Positions 22,331 to 32,647 of a stretch of DNA of 64,000 nucleotides are shown here, piece by piece (within the stretch, counting starts at the first letter, position 1; each line of letters begins with the position of its first letter). A program made the position numbers and the translations under genes. The notes beneath the pieces were generated by a model. It did not search any database. It saw nothing but the letters and a program-made list of their open reading frames with translations, and was not told the DNA's origin. Source of the stretch: Ottelia alismoides (Eukaryota; Streptophyta; Magnoliopsida; Alismatales; Hydrocharitaceae); contig JAZKJV010008266.1 in NCBI GenBank assembly GCA_037367405.1, positions 434,001-498,000 on the forward strand, written 5' to 3'.

Positions 22331-25300
22331 TGTTGAGCATGAAATTCGAGGACGGAAATTAATTGATGAATAGGTCGTTGCTTTTATCCCCAAAACCCGT
22401 GTCAACAAAAAATTATTTTTTTTTAAATTTTTGCAACTTATTAACCTGTATAGCGGACATGGTCAAACTCAGGGAGGCTACAATTCCCGAGGGTTATTCA
22501 ATTAATCAGAAACTAATTAAGAGAAAACATGAATCTCAAAGGACAACTATCCTTGGGTTTTGTGAATTTTTGAATCTTTTTAATTTTTTTCTTTTTTTAT
22601 TTCTATTTTTTTGTATTTTCTGATTTCCAAATTTTTAGTGATTTTGATTTTGCAATTTTTTTTAATTTTCAAAAATAATGCGAAGCAATATAAACAAGGT
22701 CAAGAATATGCACTCCAACTCTCTTTGCAATTTTCAATTATACCAAAAATACTCAAAAAATGCAAAGAAAATGTTTTTGGGTTTTAAAAGTTTTAAATTT
22801 TTTTGACAATTTTTGTAGATTTTTCGGATGTTTTTGTATTTTTCTAAAAATCATACAAGGAGAAAATAAGAAAATATGCACATCCTGGAGTAATTTGCAA
22901 TTTAAAAATCTTTTAAATGTCTCAAAACTCCTAGTAATTATTTTTAAGACAAACTAGAAACAAATATCTACAAACAGGAATTGAATCACAATTTTTGGAT
23001 TTTTGTAGAATTTTTTATGATTTTTATAAGATTTTTGTTATTTTTCAATTTTTTTGAGTTTTATAAATAATCAATGCGTGAAAATTGGTCAGACATTAAA
23101 AGACAATGAAATAAAGCTATCCTATTTTTTTTTGGAATTTTTGGAATAATTTTCGAATTTTTATTAATTTTGAATTTCAATAAGATAAAATGACATTGTT
23201 TTTGAATTTTTAATAATAATAAATGAAATCAAAATACAATAAAAAATTTATGCTAGATGGATATGAACATCAGGAGCGTAACACAATTTTTCAGAATTTT
23301 TGGATCATGAATAACATTTAATTCATCATAAAGATCAAGCAGGTTCAATGTCTGAAACAGAGGGACTGAAATGTAATTTGTGAAAAGTTATGGACTACAA
23401 TATAATAATAAATAAGATAGATATGAATGTCGCAATTTACCCACAGAACATGTGCATCGCATGTGACTTTCTAAAGGCCGAAGAGTCTTCTTTGAAATTT
23501 CTGAAATGTTTGGGGATGATTTGTAATTTTTCCAATTTAGAAATCCCAACCCTAGATTCAAGCTTCCTTCGTTCTTGCAAAAGGGGCAAACAGGGGCAGC
23601 CGCCCCTCTTCTTTCCTACCGCACGTGGAGGCGGTGGCAGCTGATGGCGGCGGAGATGCGGCCGGTGGGAGCGTGTGGCGGTCGGGGCGTCGATGCGGCT
23701 TCAAAGGGCGGAGCGGAATGCTGGGCCAGCGCGCGGAGAAGCGGCCCTGGGCGGAGTGCGCCGCCCTCGCACGGGACGGCAGGTCACGGCGTGAAGTCAC
23801 GCGGCGGGGGGTACAGGGGGGGGGGCTGTCGCGTGCTCGGGACGGCGCGCACTCGGCGGCGCGCGGCTTCGGCTGTCGATGGAGGGGGACGGCACGCGCG
23901 CGTCAGTGGCGGATCAAGGGAACTGGAGGTGCGGTGGCGGGCTGCGTCGGCGGAGGAGGGCCGCGTCGGCGGCGTAGTCAGGAGGGCGGTCGGCGGTGCA
24001 GTTGATGGGCGGTGCGGGATGGCACTGCCGCCCGCGTGTGTTGCTCTTTTTTTATTATTATTTTATTTTTTTTGTAATTTTATGTTGTAATGTAAACAGT
24101 AAATATAAAAAAATGAAGAAAAAATCTCATTTTTTTAACTTTTTTGAATCCTTAAATAAGAAAAGAAATAAAGAAGAATTTTTTTATTTTTATTTTTTAC
24201 AGAGTTCCCCTGCAAAAAAACCTTAAATAAAAAAAAGAAAAAAATTATTTATCTACAAAATCGGAAAGGGAATGGGGATTCGGCGAAGATGAGGGATTTG
24301 AATCCGATCTCCGGCCACCGTACGCGGCCGGAGTTGATAGATCGTGGGAGGTAGAAAATCGAAGGCGGAGAGATCGAGAAAGTGGGATGAAAAATCGAGG
24401 CGGAGCGGATCAAAATCGTGATGAAATTTTTTTTAAGATCTAGGGAAAAAATTGACGATAAAAAAATTGCGATGAACTACACTACGATTAATCTAAGATA
24501 AATGTGAAAAAAAATTGGATCTCACCTTAGGAGCAGAAAATAGACCGTGATCGCCTCGACAAGGCCGACTCGCTGTCACCGGACGGCTCGGAGGCTAGGC
24601 AACTTCCTCGACGAAATTTCTCTCGGAGATCATGCTCCTCTCTCTAAAGATTGATCAAGTTGGAATGAGGGAGAAGGAGCCATATAAATAGAAGAGAGAT
24701 GAAATTTGAATTTTTGAATTTTTAAATAAAGAGATAAGGGAGATGAAAATTAAAATGAATTTTTGAATTTTTTTGGTGGAAGGGAGATGAATTTTAAAAA
24801 TGAAAATAAAAGAGAGATAAAACTAATTACAAAATTATCTAATTTTTTTGAATTTTCATCACTTATTTAATTTGAATTAAAAAATGTTATTTTTTTATTT
24901 TTATGAAGGTTAATTAAAAATAGCAACTATATACATATACTATATACATATGTGATGCTATATACAAGGATAAATATTGAAATTAGCTTTTTTTGTGTTT
25001 TAAGAATTTGTTATTATTATTATTTTTATTTTAAAAAAATCAGTGGGATTAATTTACAATATATACAAATACAATATGCAAAAAATACATGGGAAAATTG
25101 CACAAACCACCCCAGAAAACCGACTTTTCAACCGTAACTCCAAAAATTTTGAAAATATAGCCATTTTAAAGATAATTTAATTTCGAGTCCAATGGAACTG
25201 AGATTGATTCAATTTGCGCTCATATGGAGCCGGAATTGGTCTTTCAATTAGTGCTTAGTGGTTTTTTTCCAAGTGTGGCTACTTTTATTCAGTACAAGAT

Positions 25301-25778
25301 TTAATTGTGCAATCAAGTTTAGTAATTACAACACATTTTTATTTACAACTTTGGTTTTGAATGTTATTTGATTTGAGGTCAATTAAGGCACAAATAAATT
25401 AGTGTCAGTTTTATACAGATATATACAAAATAAGGGAGAACACACAATTTTTTTGGATTTTCTGGTTAAGGACCCTATCTCCCCCCACTTTATTCCTGGT
25501 CGATCAGGTCAAGTCTTGACCTTCTCTCGGGGTTCGGGTCAGCCTGTATACAGTCTTCCTTTTTTATTTTATTTTCTTTATTTATTTTTTTTATATTTTC
25601 TTTATTTTTCCTTTCTTTCTTTCTTTATTTATTTTAGGTTAAAATTAGTCAGAAATGTACAATGTTTACACACAAATGCAAGTTAGTAAGAGTATGGAGT
25701 TAATGTTAAATGCAGGTGTTTTATAAGGTATTTTAAGTTAAAATAAATGAATAAAGATGACGAATCGCACATTCATCA
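22331..25778 (-). repeat. 5' LTR of the nested element
   Basis: 3,448 bp, starting TGATGAATGTGCG on the minus strand and ending ...CTCAACA at 22331. It is collinear with 13856-17304. The antisense TATA motif is at 24683-24690 and the GC-rich island at 23573-24042. The 171- and 126-residue frames within the island are low-complexity Arg/Gly/Ala sequences, not genes. Confidence 0.92.
23573..24042. other. GC-rich island in the nested 5' LTR
   Basis: Second copy of the island at 15108-15583, with similar length and a shortened G run. Conservation between the two LTRs follows from the last replication cycle and does not by itself show function. Confidence 0.7.
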
Positions 25779-25783
25779 AGCTC
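25779..25783. repeat. Target-site duplication, right copy (AGCTC)
   Basis: It pairs with GGCTC at 13791-13795. The RNase H frame of the host element restarts immediately afterwards. Confidence 0.8.
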
Positions 25784-26187
25784 CCATCCTACAAGCCCCC
25801 GGCTGGTCTCTTCCCTTCGAGATCATGACAGACGCTTCAGCCTTTGCAGTAGGGGCAGAGTTAGGACAAAGAAAAGATGAAATCCCTTATGTTATTCACT
25901 ACACAAGCACAATTTTAGATCCATCTCAGAAAAATTACATTGTAACTGAAAAGGAAATGCTTGCAGTAATCTTTGCCTTGGAAAATTTCGATCTATACTT
26001 CTAGGATCTAAGGTGACAGGTTACACAAATCATTCTGCCATTCGATACTTAATGGCGAAAAAAGATGCAAAAGTGCGACTCCTCAGATGGATACTCTTAC
26101 TTCAGGAATTTGGTTTGGAGATTAAAAATAAACATGGAGTTAAGAAGGGCGTGGCTGATCATTTATCACGGATAACAAAACCCTGAG
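25784..26187 (+). pseudogene. pol: RNase H domain of the host Gypsy element
   Basis: The open frame to 26004 gives APGWSLPFEIMTDASAFAVG (first catalytic Asp in TDAS), AELGQRKDEIPYVIHYTST and NYIVTEKEMLAVIFALE (catalytic Glu in TEKE), then a stop. Frame changes lead to the closing GVADHLSRI at 26149-26175. This is the Gypsy RT-linked RNase H, separated from its RT (12821-13790) by the nested insertion. The first two catalytic residues are kept, but the domain is interrupted by at least three stops or shifts. Confidence 0.9.
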
Positions 26188-27480
26188 AGTCTGAATCCAT
26201 CCGTGAAACCTTCCCAGATGAGTCAGTTTCTGCTATTGACTCTCTCCCATGGTATGCTGACATGGTGAACTATCTTGTCTCCAATAAAGTTCCCTAGTGT
26301 TGGCCCAAGAATAGAATCGATCGACTCAAGTCGAAAGCCAGGCATTACTATTGGGAGGATCCGTTCCTTTTCTTTGAAGGACCGGATTGTATATGGAGGA
26401 GATGTATTCCTCAAGAAGAATACCACAATATCCTCAATCTCTGTCATACCTAGGAGGCGTGAGGACATCACTTCGGGAAGAGGACCGCTAAGAAGATACT
26501 ACAATGTGGATTTTACTGGCCGACCTTGTTTAAGGATGTCTACAATTTTGTCAGGTCATGCCCGATCTGTCAGAGAATGGGAGGGACCATTGGTCCCAAA
26601 AACGCCATGCCTATGCAACCAGTAATCATTTGTAATGTATTTGATGCATGGGGCATTGGCTTTATGGGACCGTTCCCTAATAATCAAGGATTTAAATATA
26701 TTCTTCTTGCTATAGATTATTTATCTAGGTGGGTGGAGGCTATCCCTACTCGAGCAGCAGACAACAAAACCGTATGCAAGTTTTGAAAGATCATATTATT
26801 TCGAGGTTTGGAATTCCTAAGGTATTAATATTTGATGGGGACAACCATTTTGTCAACTACGAGGTGAAGAAGTTGACTAAGGAGTACGACATCAAGCATC
26901 GTGTTGCTAGTCCTTACCATCCACAATCCAATGGCATGGCCAAGGTGTCAAACAGGGAGGTCAAAGGAATTTTACAGAAGCTAGTCCGCCCTGACATGAA
27001 GAACTGGTCCCAACTCCTGGACCAGATTCTATGGGCTTACCGAACGTCTTACAAGACCCCATTGGGAACCTCCCCGTTTCGAATGGTATATGGAAAGCTG
27101 TGTCATTTGCCCATAGAACTCGTGCATAAATTAGAATGGGTAATCAAAAAGATCAATTGGAACTGTCACCAAGGAAAGAAGAACAGAGAGATGGATTTGA
27201 ATGAACTATCTGAAATCCAAAATTATGCCTACGAAAATAGTACGATTTACAAGGATAAAGTAAAGAAATGGCACCACAAGAACATTCGAACGAAGACCTT
27301 TATCCTAAGGTAGAAAGTGTGGTTATTTAATGCAAGATTGAAATTTTTCCATGGTAAATTGAAATCCAAATGGACGGGACCCTTCATCGTAAGATAGGTG
27401 CACAATAACAAACGTGTTGAGATCTCAGAGACCGCATACAACATGTGAATATCTATAGTCAACGGTCAACTGCTTAAACA
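26188..27480 (+). pseudogene. pol: Gypsy integrase, broken
   Basis: The zinc-binding part is visible at about 26460-26590 (HFGKRTAKKILQCGFYWP, then RSCPICQRMGG). The catalytic core follows in frames 26526-26786 and 26729-27313: WGIGFMGPFP, where the first catalytic Asp is Gly; KVLIFDGDNHFVN, with the second Asp kept; and QSNGMAKVSNREVK, where the catalytic Glu is Lys. The C-terminal part contains TSYKTPLGTSPFRMVYGK, typical of Gypsy integrase. There is no chromodomain. Two of the three catalytic residues are lost, and frameshifts occur at about 26760 and 27313. Confidence 0.93.
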
Positions 27481-27637
27481 CTTTGTCGAATCCAATGAGC
27501 AGTTAGTGCAAGTAGAACAGATCATCTTCACTCAGGATGCTATCTGCCTAGATAAACCACCTCTTCAATTCCATCACTCTTCTGTATATCCATCAGCCTA
27601 CTAATCTACCCGGTTTCCCATATGTAATTATCCAATC

Positions 27638-27669
27638 ATACTTAGGCTGACCTGAGCCTAAGTATAGGG
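27638..27669 (+). other. Stem-loop with G tract, host element
   Basis: Perfect 11-bp arms ATACTTAGGCT (27638-27648) and AGCCTAAGTAT (27655-27665) around a 6-base loop, followed by AGGG. It has the same design as the nested element's stem-loops, but on the opposite chromosomal strand. Confidence 0.8.
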
Positions 27670-27809
27670 TGACCAATACCATTGTGGATGCATCACTTCT
27701 ATTCCTTCTGCTCACCCTCGACTATCTCATTTCATGCCTCTCTGTTATGCTTAGTCCCTCCAAAGTTTAAGTATAGGGGGCATGTCGACTTCTGTTCTCT
27801 TTCACTCAT

Positions 27810-27889
27810 CTATACTTAGTAGGAGCCATGTCTACATTTCACTTTGTGCCATGAGGACATAGCACATGCTAAGTATAAGGGGAGGGGGT
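27810..27889 (+). other. Large stem-loop with G tract, host element
   Basis: Arms CTATACTTAG...CATGTC (27810-27832) and GACATAG...CTAAGTATA (27856-27877) pair imperfectly over about 22 bp. The loop contains ATGAGGACATAG, as in nested stem-loop 1. A purine run, AAGGGGAGGGGG, follows at 27877-27888. Confidence 0.75.
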
Positions 27890-29341
27890 GTTAGTATTTA
27901 TTTACTTTATCCATAGCTCGTACATTAATGGTTTTCATCTAACATCGGAGATGGGTACAAGTAGTGTATATTACACTAAATGCTTTCTGTAAATAATACC
28001 CATTTTCAAAAAGAGGAGAAAAAAGCTAAAAAGAAGAAAAAAATCACTCATGGTCTTGCATTTCATCAAGCATCTCATGCATTCCTTGGTTGATATATTC
28101 TTGATACTTTCACATTCACTCAAGGCTTGAGGATTTTTGAGGACACTTGATTTTTTTGATCTTGAGAGTTTGAGTTAACATACCTTAGCCATTAGGGTTT
28201 TTGAACTTAATAATCGATACTTCCCTAGTTTGAAAGATTTGAGCGCTATATTGCACTCTTCATCTCTACCTTCTAAAGAATATGATCATCACATCACTTT
28301 CACAACTGCATGATTGATGAGACGAGTTGAGTTATCACTTGAGGAACCAAGACTGGTGATTTGAGTCTAGACCCGATCTAATGATGCTCGAGGATGGGAT
28401 AAAGTTAATGAAGGCTTCAAGAAACCTGGGTGTCAGCAACCCCTAGCTATTATGTGAACAAGTTCGCGTGTTGTGGTTTGATATTGACCTATGTGCCAGG
28501 GCGTGATGAAACACAATTAATTGTTGATTAGTGTGCTCCAACTTTTGGTAAAAGCAGTGTATCTAGCCAAAAAGAAAAGAAAAGAAAGACATATTCAAAG
28601 AAAAGCTCTATCCTTCAAAGTCAAATTACAAATGAGCTTCCACCAATGGAGAGCGCTCCCAACCATTTTCAAAGTGTCCACTTGGACCAAGCACTAATTA
28701 GGACCACCGAGTCGGGCTGGCACCAAAAAAGGACTCTACATCGTAATCGATACAAGTCTGGGTGTCGAAGGTATCTTAGATACTCAAAAGAGACACACCC
28801 CGGTGTACTCCCAAAAAAACAAGTGCAGATGACTCCAAATTCTCTTGACGGACACATTGATCAACAAACTAAAAATCTACATGTGTTGAGTAATAAGACA
28901 CTCAAGAGGCCCCTTATTCCAATATGAGGGAGAGAAAAATATACACAATCCTATGCCCTCCATCATCTAGATGTCCATCTATACTTTCAAGTCTGACAAA
29001 CTCATGAGACAGTTGACTGAAGCAAGAATAGACTTATTCCCCAGTGTTGAGGATTAGGTCTAGAGGAGAGTCTCTTGGATTGGAACTTTGGATGATGTCT
29101 CAACTCGATTCTCATGTTTGTAGTATACTAATCTTCATATTCTTATATTGTACGTACAAACAGAGAGTCTGATAAATAGAGAAGTGGATTCCTTTTGATT
29201 AAAGTGTGGTTGAGCCCAACATTTTAGGATCACTCAAATTAAGGGTCTTCTGTGAATCGAGACTTGAAAATTCACATACACGGTCAGGGATGTATTCAAC
29301 TAAGTCATTCATTCATTGATGCTCGGGGACGAGCATGGTTT

Positions 29342-29352
29342 AAGTATAGGGG
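29342..29352 (+). other. Polypurine tract of the host element
   Basis: AAGTATAGGGG is followed by TA and then the LTR start TGATGAATC at 29355. It is preceded by CTCGGGGACGAGCA, also found before the tract at 37582. Confidence 0.85.
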
Positions 29353-29354
29353 TA

Positions 29355-32300
29355 TGATGAATCTCGTATTCATCATGCTAAAATTGGTCAATTAGGCTTT
29401 GTTCCCCATAATTCTTTTGCATTTAATAGTTAATAGAGCATCATTAGCATTCATACATGTGTAAATAATATTTACATTTCATCATGCATAATTGCATTAA
29501 AAAATTCTAAGTGTAAATTGGCCCAAAAAGCAGTTAACTTCTTATATTTTTAATTAGTTCATCCTAACTCGACTGACCCCAAACAATCTCCATTGTGTAA
29601 ATATTACTAACAAGATTAAATAAAAAATACAAAAAAATACTAACTCAAATAAGTGTCAAATAATCCCAAAGTCTAATTTCACATCTGACAGACTAAAATG
29701 CGCATATCTTCCTCATATAGTGTCCGATTTTGGTCTACTCACCTTTAAGATACCCCATTTTCAAATACCTTAAAAACAAGACTAATTTCGTAAAATTCAG
29801 ATGTCATATGTGAAAGTTGGATTTTGAGCCTCTTTTGCGCATTTTAACTTTTTGCTATTTTTAACCCGAGTTTTTACGTACATAATTAACCCTTTTAATT
29901 TTATTTCTTCTTCATTTATGCTTTTTGATGAAAGTTTTATTAAATGGTTTAAAAATCCAAATCGAAATCGAATGTGAAATCAAAGAAACTGACTGTGTCC
30001 GAGTGTCCTTTGTGAGTTTGTACAAAAGACTCGTATTTTGTACATCTATTTTATTTTTCTATTTTATTATCTATTAAAAATCCAAAAAAATAGATTAATG
30101 TGTAATTCATTTTATTGTATTTTATCATATTTCTCCTAGATTTTTGTCCTCTTTTAAAAGCACAAAAAATTATAAAACCCCAAAAAGCTGGTTTTTTATA
30201 TTCATAGAGACCACAAAAAATTCCACTTCACACAAATGACCTCTTTCGCTCCAGAGTCCTTCATGAAAGTTGTAACCTCGTCGAGACGAACAACTTTTGT
30301 GAAGGAATTTTTTCAATCCGAGGTCTCCTTCTATTTCTTTTCTAATTTTTTTCTTCTTTATTTTTGAATTTTTTGGGGGTGCCATGTAGCAGCCTCTGGG
30401 CGTGCGACGTGGCAGCCCCTGGGCGTGCCACGTGGCAGCCCATCTCACCTTTGCATCCTCTCTCCTCTCACCTCCCCCAGGCCATGTGCCACGCACGTGA
30501 CCTCTCCTCCTCCTTGGTCACGTGCGAGGTACGTGACCCACACCCCCTCCCCTTCCTCCAGCAACGGCTCCACCTCCTCTCGTAACCCCCACCTTGCCTC
30601 TGCTGTTACGACCCCCAACGACCTTCATTCCCTGTCGCCGGTCGTTACGACCACCTCCATGTAACGCCCTCCATCACCTCTCCTTTAAATCTTGGCCTCC
30701 ACCTCCATGTAATCCATCCGCCATATCTTCTAATAGAAGGAGAAAGCTGCGAGGTCGGGTCAGTGACAGAGACCCAACCTTGCCGGCAATAATCCCCTCC
30801 GAGGCGAGATCCTGAGGGCATCAAACCCCTCTGCTGCTACTCAGTGCAGCTAAGCTTCGAGGTCTTCTCGCCAGACCTATGAGGCGACGATCAAGAAGGG
30901 CCTTAGCACCTCCAACTTCTAGGCGTTGACCACTCAATCACTTCACCTCCAGGTATCTCCATCATTTTCTTCATTCACGTCAATCTTCGATCTCTCTATC
31001 ATGCACCCAATTACACACACAAACTCAACTCGCTCCGATCTTTCGCCCTCATCTCCAATATCCCCCTATAGTTCTCCTTCTTTCCTTACAGGCCCTTATC
31101 ACCTTCGGCCTTTCTTAGGTCGGAGCTTCACCCCTAACCCATCATCTCCGCAAGAGCTTCCACCTCCCCTCTCTTTTTGTTGTTGTCTGCTAACAATTGC
31201 AGGAGCAAGTGCTGTCGGAGCTCCTCCGTCTTAGCCGTGACTACTCCACCTGTAGGAGCTTGGAAGTCCAAAGCGTAGTCAGGGCCATCATCATTCCCGC
31301 TTGCATCGCCCTTCACCGACCAACTCGCTCCCACCACAGCTCTGCCGCGCTCGCTCCAACCCTCGCGCCGTGTGTCGGTCGAGGGTTCGAGCCGCGATTC
31401 GCTCGACGAGCGCCCCCGCCCCGGGGTAGGTACGAACGACCACAACAGGCCGTCAGCTTTGCCCCGCGCCCCCGTGCCACCTCCTCCATCTGTCGTTCGA
31501 TCAAGGCATTAATCCTTGATCCAACGTCCCACGTATCGCCACGTCAGTATCCCCAAGCCTTTGCCCCTGCCAAGAGGTTTGGGTGACCCGAGCCATCATT
31601 TGTGTGCCACGTGGAGGCTCGGGTCCATACCTCAACCTCCACCCCCGAGCCTCTAGGTCTGTCCAGACCGCACATGCCTAGCACGTGCAATTTGGCAAAA
31701 TTGCAACAACACCCCTGCAAGCTCCTGAATTTGCAAATATACCCCCGTCGTGGGTATTTTATAGAAGGGCCCCTCCGACTTCTTGATTTTGTAGATAAGC
31801 CCCTCCAGGGACCTTAATGAAAGGAAAACTTTATTTTATTTACAATTTAGTCCCTACAGATTCATTTTATCATATCTTTTGCATCCGAACTCCAATTTTA
31901 GCGCATAATATGTAATTTTGAAGCTCTTTCTGTGCCCTATCATATTTTATATTTTGTGGACAGATCTGATGTTGTTTATTGATGATTATTATTTGAGGAG
32001 CATTTTGATTTATGTAGGCTACTCTTTGACATATTTTGTGCATGGAGAAAATTAAATGATATCTTTTTCAGGAATTCGGTTGAGGAATCTAATTTGAACA
32101 ATTCCTTGTGATTATTGTTGGTTTTTCTTACAGAACTAAAACTTGCAGGGGATTGATTTAAGAAAAATTGAATTTAATTCTCAATATTTTTAATCTGATT
32201 TACTTGGGGGTTAGTTTAGAGAAAATTTGAAAATAACCTCCTTTGATTGAGGACTATTGCAGAATTATTCATAGAGCTCTTGTCTGCATCTGAATTTCAA

Positions 32301-32647
32301 TCAATTTGATCTGTGATTTCATTTTGAGGATATTAATCATTATTATTTGGATTAAAATCGTATAAATCTCAGATCCTGTGCTGAATTGTTATCTCTATTT
32401 GTTTTCTGGCATCTCATTTCATCGCATTTTATTCATCGATACAGAAATTAATCGAGCAATTATTTAATTATTTCATTTAATTTAAAACCTCGCAACTAAA
32501 AATCACAGTTCCCTGTGTTTGACCTTGGTACACTTACCAAGTTAAAAATACTCTACAACATTCAAAGATTGTGGTTTTTGTTGAATCATTTTCTACGTCC
32601 TATACTACAATTCATTATTATACAAGAGGCGAATTTTACGATCATCA
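29355..32647 (+). repeat. Full LTR, shared between two internal domains
   Basis: It starts TGATGAAT-CTCGT-ATTCATCA (8-bp inverted repeat) and ends GAATTTTACGATCATCA at 32647. Its last 750 bp match 7359-8100. Layout: AT-rich 29355-30360, GC-rich 30370-31690 with G-box motifs, then AT-rich. The sequence AATG right after the end matches the first bases that follow the 5' LTR at 8101, after which the primer site is missing, so it also serves as the 5' LTR of the domain at 32648-37596. Open frames in the GC-rich part (for example 129 residues at 31197-31586) are compositional. Confidence 0.85.
30389..30524. promoter_or_regulatory. G-box cluster and 23-bp repeat in the LTR
   Basis: CACGTG occurs at 30429-30434, 30494-30499 and 30519-30524, and again at 31608-31613 and 31682-31687. 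A 23-bp unit (GCAGCC-CTGGGCGTGC-ACGTG) is repeated about 2.5 times at 30389-30440. CACGTG is the core bound by plant bZIP and bHLH factors. Activity here is inferred. Confidence 0.5.

Larger units (their letters stand above)
13796..25778 (-). mobile_element. Complete nested Gypsy element lacking RT and integrase
   Basis: An 11,983-bp element on the minus strand: 5' LTR 22331-25778, tRNA-Asp primer site 22310-22327, leader, gag-like ORF (20465-21061), protease with acidic tail (19224-20339), stem-loop array (18773-19131), 3' non-coding tract, polypurine tract (17305-17315) and 3' LTR 13796-17304. A 5-bp duplication flanks it. RT, RNase H and integrase are absent: the protease frame ends and the stem-loops begin within about 100 bp. 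It therefore transposed using enzymes supplied by a relative. The two LTRs are mostly collinear with scattered substitutions and small indels (about 95 per cent by eye), so the insertion is younger than its host. Confidence 0.92.
27481..29340 (+). other. 3' non-coding tract of the host Gypsy element
   Basis: No envelope-like gene is evident. The 93-residue frame at 28646-28927 has no signal peptide or membrane segment. The stretch contains three CTAAGTATAGGG-type G tracts (27659-27669, 27769-27780, 27869-27888), two with stem-loops. From the last of these to the polypurine tract it is about 1.46 kb, matching the nested element. Confidence 0.6.
7359..32647 (+). mobile_element. Athila-like Ty3/Gypsy element interrupted by a nested element
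   Basis: In order on the plus strand: truncated 5' LTR (7359-8100), tRNA-Asp primer site, 1.3-kb leader, gag, protease, RT, then the nested insertion (13796-25778), RNase H, integrase, 1.9-kb 3' non-coding tract, polypurine tract and a full 3.3-kb LTR (29355-32647). The RT followed by RNase H then integrase is the Gypsy order. The tRNA-Asp primer site, the protease context LLD-x-x-STINLMP and the long LTRs point to the Athila branch. Without the nested element it is about 13.3 kb. Every gene is broken, so it is dead. Confidence 0.9.

Noticed and set aside
28646..28927. Possible envelope-like ORF after integrase
   Set aside because: It is only 93 residues, with no signal peptide, membrane segment or glycosylation pattern.
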